A stretch of 9,808 nt of DNA from the NCBI GenBank assembly GCA_028871595.1, contig JAGWMT010000109.1, forward strand, positions 1 through 9,808, given 5' to 3'. Shown in pieces: positions 1-7,003 of the stretch (position 1 is the first letter of the stretch; the number at the start of each line of letters is the position of its first letter). The notes under the pieces are model-generated. The model was given only the letters and a program-made list of their open reading frames with translations, was not told the origin of the DNA and did no database searches. This DNA is from Elusimicrobiota bacterium. GTDB lineage: Bacteria; Elusimicrobiota; Elusimicrobia; UBA1565; UBA9628. Both the position numbers and the translations under genes were made by a program.

Positions 1-734
1 GCCTGGCGAAGCGCCGCGCCGATCGCCAGGCCCGCGTCCTCCACGGTGTGGTGTTCGTCGATATGTAAATCTCCGTCGGCGCGCAAGGAGAGGTCGAAGC
101 CCCCATGCTTGGCCAATTGCTCCAGCATGTGATCGAAGAACCCGATGCCCGTCGAAACCTTGGCCGTTCCGTCCCCGTCCAGGTCGACGACGCAGACGAT
201 CGTCGTTTCTTTCGTCTTCCGTTCGACTGCCCCGACCCGGTGCTCACCCAGAAGCTCACGGGCGATTTTCTCCCACGATTGGATCTTGATCCCGCGGATG
301 CCCATGTTCGCGGCAAGTTGGAGATCGGTGTCGCGATCCCCGATCACGCGCGAGCGGGTGCGATCCCAAGACGAATCCGCGAGGTAGGACTTCATTAGAC
401 CCAGGCGAGGTTTTCGGCATTCACATTTGTCCTTTTCGAAATGGGGACAAACCAAAACGGAATCAAACGTAATTCCCTGTGAGCCCAGAATTCCCAGGAG
501 CAAGGTTTGGATTTGAGTCCACTTTCGTTTGGGATATGATTTTGTCCCCAATCCATCTTGGTTGGTGACCATCACGAACCGCCACCCCGCGTCTCGAAGG
601 GAGAGGAGAGCCGGGATCACTCCGGGCAACAGTGAAAACTTTTCCACGGCGTCGATCTGAAAATCGCTTGGCTCCGCGATCAATGTCCCATCGCGGTCCA
701 CGAACAATATTTTTTTGAGGGATACGTCAGCCAT
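1..734 (-). CDS. hisB: Bifunctional histidinol-phosphatase / imidazoleglycerol-phosphate dehydratase HisB, 3' end cut by window edge
   Basis: Catalyses two steps of histidine synthesis: dehydration of imidazoleglycerol phosphate and dephosphorylation of histidinol phosphate. I translated 244 codons from the reverse strand with no stop or frameshift. Residues 1-165 are a HAD phosphatase: motif [10 protein letters not shown] (D13, D15), motif II VTNQDG, the zinc loop CPH...CEC (C96, H98, C104, C106) and GDRDTD (D133). From about residue 170 the dehydratase domain begins, with [14 protein letters not shown] and the metal motif [10 protein letters not shown] (H228, H229, E232). The E. coli protein is about 355 residues, so roughly 110 are missing. 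The ATG at 734 overlaps the hisC stop by 8 bp and has GGAG eight bases upstream. Base composition is unusual: positions 421-720 are 50% G+C (150 of 300 counted), against 80% at 1081-1140 in hisC, so recent acquisition of at least the phosphatase half is plausible. Confidence 0.96.
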   Translation of the reverse strand, partial: MADVSLKKILFVDRDGTLIAEPSDFQIDAVEKFSLLPGVIPALLSLRDAGWRFVMVTNQDGLGTKSYPKRKWTQIQTLLLGILGSQGITFDSVLVCPHFEKDKCECRKPRLGLMKSYLADSSWDRTRSRVIGDRDTDLQLAANMGIRGIKIQSWEKIARELLGEHRVGAVERKTKETTIVCVVDLDGDGTAKVSTGIGFFDHMLEQLAKHGGFDLSLRADGDLHIDEHHTVEDAGLAIGAALRQ

Positions 735-1800
735 CGAGTTTCTCCAAGACGTCCAGCAGGCGGTCGTTCTCTTCCGCCAGGCCGATGGTGACCCGCACGC
801 CGCCGGCCAAACCGGGCTCGGCGCTCCGGTCCCGCACGATGATGCCCCGGGAACGCAGCGCCGTCAAGGCCGCGTCCTTGTTCCGCAGGATGGCGATCAG
901 GAAATTGGCCTCGGACGGCAGGACCTTTTCGACGCAGGGCAGGGCCTTGAGGCGGGCGGCGACGCGGCGGCGCTCCTCGATGATCTGGGAGACGGAGCGC
1001 TTCATGGCCGAGGCGCCCGGGGCGTTGAAGACGGTTTCCGCCGCGCGGGCCGCGGCGGCGCTGATCGGGTAGGGCGCGCGCACCGTGTGCAGCAGGCCGG
1101 CGACGGCCGCGTCGGCCAGCGTGAAGCCGACGCGCGCGCCGGCCAGGCCCCAGGCCTTGGACAAGGTCTTGAGCACCACCAAGTTGGGCAGGTGGCCGGT
1201 CAGCTGCGCCGCGCTGGGGCGGGCGGAGAACTCCAGATAGGCTTCGTCCACCACGACCAAGGCGCGCCCGGCCAGCTCGGCGGCCAAAGCGGCCACGTCG
1301 GTCAGGTCGGCGTCGGTTCCGGTGGGATTGTTGGGGCGGCAGATGTAGACCAGCTTCACCGGCGCGGCCTTCGCCGCGGCCAGGACCAAGGACGCGTCCA
1401 GCGCGAAGCTCTTCGCCGCGTCCAGCGGGACCTCCACCACGCCCGCGCCGTGCAGGCGGGCGGCGATCGCGTACACGCCGTAGGTGGGAGGCGTGATCAG
1501 CACGCTCTCGCGGCCCGGCTCCACGAAGGTCCGCGTCAGCAGGTCGATGCCCTCGTCGGCGCCGCGAGTGACCACCACGCGCTCGGCGGGCACGCCGTAA
1601 TAGCCCGCGGCCTGGCGCACCAGCTCGGGCGGCTGGGGCGCGGGGTAGCGGTTGAGGCCGTCCAACTCCGGGTCGTCGGACAGGACCCGGGGGGACTCGT
1701 TGGCGTCGAGCAGGACCTCGCCGCCGGCGGCCAGGCTGCGCGCCGACTTGTACGGGGCGACGCTCCGCAGGTGCGGCCGCGCCAGGTCCAGGATGTTCAT
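727..1800 (-). CDS. hisC: Histidinol-phosphate aminotransferase HisC
   Basis: PLP-dependent aminotransferase converting imidazoleacetol phosphate and glutamate to histidinol phosphate and 2-oxoglutarate in the cytoplasm. The 357-residue product is normal length. Visible motifs are LDANESP near residue 32, SRGADEGI-like TRGADEGI at 78-85, PPTYGVY near 104, the PLP-contacting RPNNPTG (N158) and VVVDEAY (D185, Y188), the Schiff-base lysine in [11 protein letters not shown] (K215) and the carboxylate-binding arginine in RVTIG (R336). I chose the ATG at 1800 because it forms an ATGA overlap with the hisD stop, has GAGGAA just upstream, and gives the usual short lead ([13 protein letters not shown]). 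The frame stays open further upstream, but that translation is arginine- and proline-rich shadow of hisD. Sequence resembles the E. coli-type enzyme along its whole length. Confidence 0.96.
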   Translation of the reverse strand: MNILDLARPHLRSVAPYKSARSLAAGGEVLLDANESPRVLSDDPELDGLNRYPAPQPPELVRQAAGYYGVPAERVVVTRGADEGIDLLTRTFVEPGRESVLITPPTYGVYAIAARLHGAGVVEVPLDAAKSFALDASLVLAAAKAAPVKLVYICRPNNPTGTDADLTDVAALAAELAGRALVVVDEAYLEFSARPSAAQLTGHLPNLVVLKTLSKAWGLAGARVGFTLADAAVAGLLHTVRAPYPISAAAARAAETVFNAPGASAMKRSVSQIIEERRRVAARLKALPCVEKVLPSEANFLIAILRNKDAALTALRSRGIIVRDRSAEPGLAGGVRVTIGLAEENDRLLDVLEKLDG

Positions 1801-3074
1801 GCATTCCTCACCGAAACGGAGCGGCCGTGCGCGTCCAGGCCCTCGACGGCGGCCAACGCGGTCACGTCGGGGCCGATGGCCCTCAGTCCCGCCCGGGTCA
1901 GGCGCTGGAAGGTCACGGGCCGCAGGAAGCTCTCCAGTCCCAGGCCGCCGAAGGCGCGCGCGGCGCCGCCGGTGGGCAGGACGTGGTTGGGGCCGCTGGC
2001 GTAGTCGCCGGCGGCCTCGGGGGCCCACGGCCCCAGGAAGACGGCGCCGGCGCGGCGCACGCGCGCGGCCAGGGCCTCGTCGTCGCGGGTCTGCAGGATC
2101 AGGTGCTCGGGGGCGTAGCGTTCGGAAACCTCCAGGGCCTGGGCCAGGTCGCGGGTGAGGAGGAGCGACGAGTGCTCCAGCGCGGCGCGCGCGACGGCGG
2201 CGCGCGGCAAGGTGGCCAATTGGCGTTCCAGTTCCGCGCTCACCGCGTCCAACAGGGCACGCGACGGCGACGCGAGGACCACCTGGGAGTCGGCGCCGTG
2301 CTCGGCCTGCGCGAGCAGGTCGGAGGCGACGAAGGCGGGGTTCGCCGAGTCGTCGGCGATCACGAAAACCTCGGACGGGCCCGCGGGCAGGTCGATGGCG
2401 GCGCCGTCGGCGTCCTCGGCGACCTGGCGCTTGGCCTCGGCCACCCAGGAGTTGCCGGGGCCGAAGATCTTGTCCACCTTCGGAACCGTCTGCGTGCCGT
2501 AGGCCAAGGCGGCGACGGCCTGGGCGCCGCCGACGCGCAGGACCGTGGTGATCCCGGCCAACCGCGCCGCGGCCAGCAGGCGCGGGTCCACCTTCCCGTC
2601 GGGGCCGGGGGGCGTGGCCAGGACGCGCCGGGGGCAGCCCGCCAGGCGGGCGGGAATTCCCAGCATCAAGACGGTGGAGACCAGAGGCGCCGAGCCGCCC
2701 GGGGCGTACAGCCCCACGGCTTCCAGCGGCAGCCAGCGGCGTTCGCAGACCACGCCGGGCGCGGTCTCGACGGAGACGGGAGCGGGGGCTTGCGCCTTGT
2801 GAAAGGCCTCGATGCGGCCCGCGGCGGCGGCGAGGGCGGCGCGCACGTCCTTGTTCGTCGTCTCCCAGGCCCGTTCGATCTCCCCGGGAGGGACGGCGAG
2901 GTCCGAGACGTCGGCCTTGTCGAAGCGGCGCGTGTATTCGCGCACGGCGGGGTCGCCTTCGCCTTTGACGGCGCGGAGGATCTCGGTCACGCGCGCGCGG
3001 CGCTCGGCGTCGGGCACGAGCGCCGGCCGGGCCAGCGCGGGAGCGGAGGCTTGGGAGATGTCGGTGATCTTCAT
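1797..3074 (-). CDS. hisD: Histidinol dehydrogenase HisD
   Basis: Zinc enzyme that oxidises L-histidinol to L-histidine in two NAD-dependent steps, the last reactions of the pathway. The 425-residue product matches the family length (434 in E. coli). Key residues are all present: zinc ligands Q256 and H259 (LLAQAEHG), D357 (GDYASGPNH) and H416 near the C terminus, and the catalytic pair E323/H324 (YAPEHL). Each lies exactly three positions before its E. coli counterpart as I recall that numbering. IFGPGNSWV and DLPAGPSE are also typical. The ATG at 3074 forms an ATGA overlap with the hisG stop, supporting translational coupling; the Shine-Dalgarno upstream is weak. The frame is open upstream to about 3890 only because of high GC. 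Confidence 0.97.
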   Translation of the reverse strand: MKITDISQASAPALARPALVPDAERRARVTEILRAVKGEGDPAVREYTRRFDKADVSDLAVPPGEIERAWETTNKDVRAALAAAAGRIEAFHKAQAPAPVSVETAPGVVCERRWLPLEAVGLYAPGGSAPLVSTVLMLGIPARLAGCPRRVLATPPGPDGKVDPRLLAAARLAGITTVLRVGGAQAVAALAYGTQTVPKVDKIFGPGNSWVAEAKRQVAEDADGAAIDLPAGPSEVFVIADDSANPAFVASDLLAQAEHGADSQVVLASPSRALLDAVSAELERQLATLPRAAVARAALEHSSLLLTRDLAQALEVSERYAPEHLILQTRDDEALAARVRRAGAVFLGPWAPEAAGDYASGPNHVLPTGGAARAFGGLGLESFLRPVTFQRLTRAGLRAIGPDVTALAAVEGLDAHGRSVSVRNA

Positions 3075-3976
3075 GCGATGATTTTCTCGATGGGCAGGAC
3101 CAAGATGGACGAGGCGCCCACGGCCTTGAGCTTCTCCATGGTGTCCCAGAACACCTCTTCCGGGGCGACGGCGTGAATGGCGATGCGCTCCCCGGAGGTT
3201 CCCAGCGGCATGATGGACGGCTCCTCCATGCCGGGCAGTATTTTCTGGATGGCGGGAAGCGCCGCCTCGGGCGCGTTCATCATGATGTACTTGGAGCGCG
3301 CGGCCTTGCGCACGCCGTCGATCCGGACCAGCACCTTGCGCCGGGCCTCCTCGATCGCGGCCGGCAGCGGGCGCTTGGTGCCGATCAGCACGGCCTGGCT
3401 TTCGAACACGGTCTGCACCTCGCGCAGGCCGTTGGAGTGGAGCGTCGAGCCGGTCGAGACCAAGTCGCAGACCGCGTCGGCGATGTGCAGCGACGGCGCG
3501 ATCTCCACGGAGCCCTTTAATTTCACGACCTCCGCCTTCACGCCCTTGTCTTTGAGATAGGCCCCGAGGAGGCCGGGGTAGGTCGTCGCGATGCGCCGGC
3601 CCTCCAGCGACCGGGGGCCGTCGAACGGCGCGGACGCCGGCACGGCGACCGACAAGCGGCAGCGTCCGAAGCCCAGCTCGCGCACCACCTCGATCCCCGC
3701 GCCGCCGTCGGGCTCCACTCGGTTGCGCTCCTCCAGCACGTTCTGACCGACGATTCCCATCTCGCAGATGCCGCTGGCCACGTACTCGGGGATGTCGTCG
3801 TCGCGGACCATCATCAGGTCCACGGGAAAATCCGAACAGCGCAGGATCAGCTTCTCCTTCCACTTCACCGCGTCGAAGGTCAGGCCGCACCGCGCCAGCA
3901 GGGCCATGGACTTCTCGTTCAAGCGGCCGGACTTCTGCACGGCCACGGCCAAGCGATCCTTCTCTTTAACGACCAC
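3071..3976 (-). CDS. hisG: ATP phosphoribosyltransferase HisG, long form with C-terminal regulatory domain
   Basis: First committed step of histidine synthesis: condenses ATP and PRPP to phosphoribosyl-ATP. The 301-residue protein is the long, HisZ-independent type. Residues 1-220 form the catalytic part, with QKSGRL near 14, RDDDIPEYV at 58-66 and the PRPP-binding DLVSTGSTL at 171-179. Residues from about 225 form the ACT-like domain that binds histidine for feedback inhibition, ending in [18 protein letters not shown]. Start is GTG at 3976, chosen for the AGGAGG five bases upstream and the lead [18 protein letters not shown]. It overlaps the end of the yerC-like gene by 11 bp, so the two are very probably co-transcribed. 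Control is likely both allosteric (histidine) and through the promoter ahead of yerC. Confidence 0.97.
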   Translation of the reverse strand: MVVKEKDRLAVAVQKSGRLNEKSMALLARCGLTFDAVKWKEKLILRCSDFPVDLMMVRDDDIPEYVASGICEMGIVGQNVLEERNRVEPDGGAGIEVVRELGFGRCRLSVAVPASAPFDGPRSLEGRRIATTYPGLLGAYLKDKGVKAEVVKLKGSVEIAPSLHIADAVCDLVSTGSTLHSNGLREVQTVFESQAVLIGTKRPLPAAIEEARRKVLVRIDGVRKAARSKYIMMNAPEAALPAIQKILPGMEEPSIMPLGTSGERIAIHAVAPEEVFWDTMEKLKAVGASSILVLPIEKIIA

Positions 3977-4274
3977 GGGAGCCTCCTTTGCGCCGCTCGA
4001 GGGCCCGGCGGTAGCCGCCCTCGCGTCCGTACGTCAGGCAGCGGGCTACGCGCGTGACGGTCGCGGTGCTGATGCCGGTCTTCTTCGAAATCTCGCGGTA
4101 GGGCAGGCCCTGGTCCAGGAGCCGCGCCACCTTCCAGCGGCCGGCCAGCGCCTCCAGCTCCGCGGGGGTGCAGAGGTCGGCGAAGAAAGCCGCGCACTCC
4201 GCGGCGTCCCGCAGGGTCCTTACGGCCTCGAACAGGGAGCGCCGGTCGGCGGCGGCGTCCGTTTGTTTTAGCAT
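3966..4274 (-). CDS. yerC: TrpR-superfamily YerC/YecD-type DNA-binding regulator, likely controls the his operon
   Basis: A 102-residue helix-turn-helix protein of the TrpR-related YerC/YecD family. The core at residues 34-84 reads LCTPAELEALAGRWKVARLL, then a recognition region around EISKKTGISTATVTRVARCL and TYGREGGYRRAL, which is the family's conserved block. It is the first gene of the his operon and overlaps hisG by 11 bp. My recollection is that comparative genomics has proposed some YerC-family members as histidine-responsive repressors, sometimes called HisR; placement here fits that role, but the effector is inferred. The ATG at 4274 is the only sensible start. No Shine-Dalgarno precedes it; instead the -10 element ends six bases upstream, suggesting a leaderless message. 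The last residues (RRKGGSRGR) are basic. Family call is secure, regulatory target likely. Confidence 0.9.
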   Translation of the reverse strand: MLKQTDAAADRRSLFEAVRTLRDAAECAAFFADLCTPAELEALAGRWKVARLLDQGLPYREISKKTGISTATVTRVARCLTYGREGGYRRALERRKGGSRGR

Positions 4275-4284
4275 AGTAATACAA
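4263..4284. promoter_or_regulatory. Candidate operator: imperfect inverted repeat over the yerC -10 and start codon
   Basis: Arms TTGTTTTA (4263-4270) and TAATACAA (4277-4284) match as an inverted repeat in 7 of 8 positions around a 6-base centre. The site covers the yerC start codon and most of the -10 hexamer, where a bound dimer would block initiation. Dimeric TrpR-like proteins bind such sites, so autoregulation is a reasonable inference; no consensus match is claimed. Confidence 0.4.
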
Positions 4285-4309
4285 TATCACAGCAGCACGG
4301 CCCTGTCAA
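4281..4309 (-). promoter_or_regulatory. Sigma70-type promoter of the yerC-hisGDCB operon
   Basis: On the minus strand TTGACA (4304-4309) is followed by a 17-base spacer and TATTGT (4281-4286). The -35 is perfect and the spacing ideal. Only six bases (ATTACT) separate the -10 from the yerC ATG, so transcription should begin at or next to the A of the start codon. This is prediction from consensus match only. Confidence 0.75.
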
Positions 4310-4314
4310 GGGCC
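4299..4314. promoter_or_regulatory. Perfect inverted repeat over the yerC -35 element
   Basis: GGCCCT (4299-4304) and AGGGCC (4309-4314) are exact reverse complements separated by GTCA. The repeat contains the -35 hexamer at its centre. It may be a second operator for the his operon, or the dyad may be chance in GC-rich DNA. It lies upstream of the expected transcript start, so it is not a leader hairpin for yerC. Confidence 0.3.
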
Positions 4315-4362
4315 CCGTCCCGGGCTGGCGGGAGGACCCCAGGCGGGGTATGCTTATCGGCG

Positions 4363-4842
4363 ATGAGCCTCAAGCCCGCCGCGGCGCTGCTCTCGGCCCT
4401 CCTGTGCGCGGTTTCCGTCCGCGCGGCGGAGCCGTCGCCGTGCGCCTGCGCCGCGTCGCGCCGCTGCTGGGCCCCGGTGATGGCCGCCTACCGTCGGCGG
4501 GTGGCCGCTTCGCAGGAGGCGGTCCGCCGGGCCGCGCCGAACCGCTTCTTTCCCATATCCCGAGCATTCGCGTTGCGTTGGGTCACCGATGACGGCCATT
4601 TCCTTTCGGTCGAGTGCGGCTCCGCGCGCGTCCCCTGCACGGATAAGCGCGAGGAGCTGGAGCGCCGGCTGATCGTCTCGGGGCTTCTGGGCGCCCTGTC
4701 CTTGGGCCTGCCGGAGGGGACGCTGTACGATCCCGTGACCTGGCGCGTCAGCGAGCGCGGCGAGAAAACATTCGCGGAGCTCAAGACCTGCCGCCCCGGG
4801 CTGGCGGGGGAACTGGCCGCCATCGTCCTGGGCGCGGACTGA
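4363..4842 (+). CDS. Exported six-cysteine protein of unknown function
   Basis: I do not recognise the family. The 159-residue product starts with a likely Sec signal peptide: K4, a hydrophobic run from A6 to V19, and cleavage after VRA (residue 21). The mature part has six cysteines (C27, C29 and C35 in a cluster near the new N terminus, then VEC, VPC and KTC), an even number that suits disulfide bonds in an oxidising compartment. The cysteine in the signal region is not in a lipobox context. The start at 4363 is chosen because it gives the signal peptide. There is no clear Shine-Dalgarno; a TATGCT at 4349-4354 ends eight bases before the ATG. It is transcribed divergently from yerC and converges on the DUF1207 gene with 7 bp between stops. 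Codon use looks like that of real genes nearby. Confidence 0.75.
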   Translation: MSLKPAAALLSALLCAVSVRAAEPSPCACAASRRCWAPVMAAYRRRVAASQEAVRRAAPNRFFPISRAFALRWVTDDGHFLSVECGSARVPCTDKREELERRLIVSGLLGALSLGLPEGTLYDPVTWRVSERGEKTFAELKTCRPGLAGELAAIVLGAD

Positions 4843-4849
4843 CGCCGGG

Positions 4850-5671
4850 CTACAGCTCCAGGGAGACCGTCAGGTCGGCGTAATGCGCGCGCCGGGCGAA
4901 GAACTCCCCGAACGGCGAGTGCCCGGTGAAGTAGCCGACGCCGATCCGGAGCGCCCGCGTCGGGGACTCGCGGAAATGCAGCTTGACCCCCGCGACGACG
5001 TGGGAATCGGTGTTCCAGCCCGCGCGCTCGTGCCACTGCAGGTCCTCGGCCAGGAACAGCTGGGTCGGCGCTCCCGGGAACCAATGCAGATCGTCGGTCG
5101 AAGCCTCCAGCCCGGCCTGCAGGGACCAGCGGCGCGGTGAGGGCACGGTGTGGAGCAGGTACTCGACGCCGCCGTAGGCACGGGAGAAGGGACAAAGATC
5201 CAGGGCCGCCTGCGCGCGCAGGCCCTCCACGGAATAGCGGAAGCCCGCGTCGCCGGTGCGCCGGATGTAGTCGTCGCCCAAATGGGAGCTTTGGTGGAAC
5301 GGGCCGGCCTTGAAGGACACATCCCCGCGGCGGACGGTCACCGGGAGCCCGGCGAGGAAGTCCACGGTCTCGAACTGGTTGACGCCTCCGCCCAGTTGGA
5401 AGCGAGAGTAAGCCATGCCCTCCAGGTCCCACTCCCACAGCCAATCCTGGTTCATGCCGGTGCGCCAGCGGGTGAGGCCCCAGGCGTGACCCAGAGCCAC
5501 GTCGGACGTGTCGCGGCCGTCCAGGCGGTAGTAGGACGCCGACAGCTGGATGTGGCGCGGGTCGGCGATCAGGACGGGAAAGATCTCGTTGGGACGGGGG
5601 AACAGATCCACGTTCGCCGCGGCCGGCGCGGCGAGCGCGGCGAGCGCCAGGAGAAGAAGGCTACTTCGCAA
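4850..5671 (-). CDS. DUF1207-like outer-membrane-type barrel protein
   Basis: A 273-residue exported protein. Residues 1-19 are a signal peptide (MRSSLLLLALAALAAPAAA). The mature protein has alternating beta-rich stretches and conserved-looking blocks I associate with DUF1207: FPVLIADPRHIQLSASYYR near 31-49, KAGPFHQSSHLGDDYIRR at 121-138 and GEFFARRAHYADL near 255-267, ending in the barrel-like LEL. Function of this family is unknown to me. The start is TTG at 5671: an in-frame TGA lies four codons upstream, and TTG gives a complete signal peptide. It overlaps the tlpA stop by 11 bp, so translation is probably coupled and it shares the ccdA-tlpA transcript. A role in the outer membrane is inferred from the fold pattern; the family name comes from memory of motifs, not a search. 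Confidence 0.82.
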   Translation of the reverse strand: MRSSLLLLALAALAAPAAANVDLFPRPNEIFPVLIADPRHIQLSASYYRLDGRDTSDVALGHAWGLTRWRTGMNQDWLWEWDLEGMAYSRFQLGGGVNQFETVDFLAGLPVTVRRGDVSFKAGPFHQSSHLGDDYIRRTGDAGFRYSVEGLRAQAALDLCPFSRAYGGVEYLLHTVPSPRRWSLQAGLEASTDDLHWFPGAPTQLFLAEDLQWHERAGWNTDSHVVAGVKLHFRESPTRALRIGVGYFTGHSPFGEFFARRAHYADLTVSLEL

Positions 5672-6185
5672 GCGCGGCGTTCACCGCCTGTTCCAGCTCC
5701 TCGGGGTCCTTTTCGCCGAACCAGCGCTTGCGCATGGTGCCGTCGCGGCCGATCAGGTAGGCGGTCGGCAGGCCCGGGACGGTCCAACCCGCCGGGGCGC
5801 GCTCGCCGTTGTTGAGGATGACGGGGTAGGAGATCGGGTGCTTGGCGGTGAACTTCTTGACCGCGGCCCGGCCCTCCTCGTCCATGGAGACGCCCAGGAT
5901 GACGAACCCCTTGTCCTTCAGGCGGTCGTTCATCTTGACCAGGATGGGGATCTCCTCCTTGCACGGATCGCACCAGGTGGCCCAGAAGTCCACCAGGACG
6001 ACCTTCCCCTTGAAGTCGGTCAGGGACACGGTCTTGCCGTCCACCGTCTGGGCGGACAGCGGGGGCGCGGCCTCGAAGCCGGTCACTCCGTCGGACGAGC
6101 CGGGAACGTCGCTCTTGGGCGTGGCGGTCAGATAAACGGCCACGGCTCCGAGGGCGACGGCGACGGCGATGGCGTATTTTTTCAT
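5661..6185 (-). CDS. tlpA: TlpA/ResA-type membrane-anchored periplasmic thioredoxin
   Basis: Thiol-disulfide reductase of 174 residues facing the periplasm. Residues 4-20 are an N-terminal hydrophobic anchor or uncleaved signal. The thioredoxin fold follows from about residue 37, with VDFWATWCDPCKEE carrying the active-site pair C72 and C75 and the cis-proline loop GLPTAYLI (P140). VSMDEE at 99-104 is typical of TlpA/ResA. The ATG at 6185 begins 2 bp after the ccdA stop. No Shine-Dalgarno precedes it (the sequence is C-rich), so translation probably depends on ribosomes finishing ccdA. The frame is open far upstream, but that is ccdA shadow. With CcdA as electron donor and an Msr fusion encoded across the divergent gap, its likely job is to reduce the oxidised Msr. 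Other substrates, such as apocytochrome c, are possible, though no cytochrome genes are in view. Confidence 0.92.
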   Translation of the reverse strand: MKKYAIAVAVALGAVAVYLTATPKSDVPGSSDGVTGFEAAPPLSAQTVDGKTVSLTDFKGKVVLVDFWATWCDPCKEEIPILVKMNDRLKDKGFVILGVSMDEEGRAAVKKFTAKHPISYPVILNNGERAPAGWTVPGLPTAYLIGRDGTMRKRWFGEKDPEELEQAVNAALAK

Positions 6186-6187
6186 GG

Positions 6188-6925
6188 TTAGAGGGCGAGG
6201 TGCGAGAGATTTTTCGGCAGGAAGCGGATCAGCCAGGTCAGGCGGTCGGTGAAGATCAGGACGCCGATGGCGACGAGCAGGGCGCCGGAGAAGATCTCCC
6301 CGGCGCGGATGTAGCGCTTGAAGCGGGCGAAGAAGCGCAGGAAGCCGCCCACGGCGAAGCCGGTCAGGATGAAGGGCAGGCCCAGGCCCATGGAGTAGAC
6401 GAACAGCAGGCGCATGCCCTGGCCCACGGTCTCGCGCGTGGCCGCCAGCGCCAGGATGCCCGACAGGATGGGCCCGATGCACGGGGTCCAGCCGCAGGCG
6501 AAGGCCAGGCCCATCAGGAACGAGCCGGCATAACCGGGCTTGAACTGGGCCGTGTCGGCGCGCTTGTGCGTATAAAGGAGCGGGATGGTGATCACTCCGG
6601 TCATGTGCAGGCCGAAGAGGATGATGATCGCGCCCGCGATCTTGGAGACCAGGGGCAGGTGGGCGGTCAGGAAGGCGCCGGCCGCCGACGCGGTCGCCCC
6701 CAAGGCGGTGAACACCAAGGAGAAGCCGAAAACGAAGAACAGGGACTCCCAGCCGGAGTGGCGCAGGGCCTCCCCGGGCTTGGCGCCCTTGGACAGTTCC
6801 TCCAGCGATAGGCCGGACATGAACGAGACGTAGCCCGGCACGAGGGGCAGCACGCACGGGGACAGGAACGACACCACCCCCGCGGCGAACGAGGCTCCGT
6901 ATCCGACGCTGTCCAGTTGGCTCAT
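6188..6925 (-). CDS. ccdA: CcdA-type thiol-disulfide electron transporter
   Basis: Inner-membrane protein that passes electrons from cytoplasmic thioredoxin to periplasmic thioredoxin-like proteins. About six transmembrane segments are visible, with the two redox cysteines in [14 protein letters not shown] (C24) and [12 protein letters not shown] (C149, plus C144), the CcdA/DsbD-beta signature. Length of 245 residues is normal. I chose ATG 6925 ([10 protein letters not shown]) because AGGA lies eight bases upstream; an in-frame ATG at 6934 would add three residues but has no room for a ribosome binding site. It is the first gene of a ccdA-tlpA-DUF1207 set and is divergent from the msr fusion, sharing a gap of about 70 bp with it. 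The neighbouring tlpA and msr suggest it powers periplasmic methionine repair. Confidence 0.93.
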   Translation of the reverse strand: MSQLDSVGYGASFAAGVVSFLSPCVLPLVPGYVSFMSGLSLEELSKGAKPGEALRHSGWESLFFVFGFSLVFTALGATASAAGAFLTAHLPLVSKIAGAIIILFGLHMTGVITIPLLYTHKRADTAQFKPGYAGSFLMGLAFACGWTPCIGPILSGILALAATRETVGQGMRLLFVYSMGLGLPFILTGFAVGGFLRFFARFKRYIRAGEIFSGALLVAIGVLIFTDRLTWLIRFLPKNLSHLAL

Positions 6926-6954
6926 TTCGACCATCCTATCATTTCGTGAGTCGG

Positions 6955-7003
6955 GTCACTGTAATCGGGAAACCCGCGGCGACACTCATCAGTGATATGA
7001 TGA
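6955..7003. promoter_or_regulatory. Dyad-rich stretch upstream of msrBA
   Basis: Three inverted repeats are packed here. TCACTG (6955-6960) pairs with CAGTGA (6990-6995). Inside it, CGGG (6966-6969) pairs with CCCG (6973-6976) around AAA. TCATCA (6986-6991) pairs with TGATGA (6998-7003), overlapping the first ATG of msrBA. This may be operator or leader structure controlling msrBA and the divergent ccdA; no known motif was recognised. Confidence 0.3.

Noticed and set aside
105..398. Small plus-strand open frames near the left edge
   Set aside because: They lie antisense to hisB, whose two-domain translation is continuous through the region.
1801..2028. Upstream in-frame extension of hisC by about 76 codons
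   Set aside because: The added residues are arginine- and proline-rich, overlap hisD coding sequence, and the ATG at 1800 has a Shine-Dalgarno and an ATGA junction.
1827..3176. Long plus-strand open frame antisense to hisD, and similar ones antisense to hisC (715-2004)
   Set aside because: HisD and HisC are unambiguous on the minus strand with all catalytic residues. The antisense translations are rich in G, R, Q and H with no recognisable domain, as expected from high-GC coding DNA.
4170..4362. A longer start (4168) for the exported six-cysteine protein
   Set aside because: It would bury the signal peptide and run antisense through yerC and its promoter.
6186..6857. Upstream in-frame extension of tlpA by over 200 codons, suggesting a fusion
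   Set aside because: The extension lies entirely in ccdA in another frame and shows no domain; MKKYAIAVAV at 6185 is a natural start.
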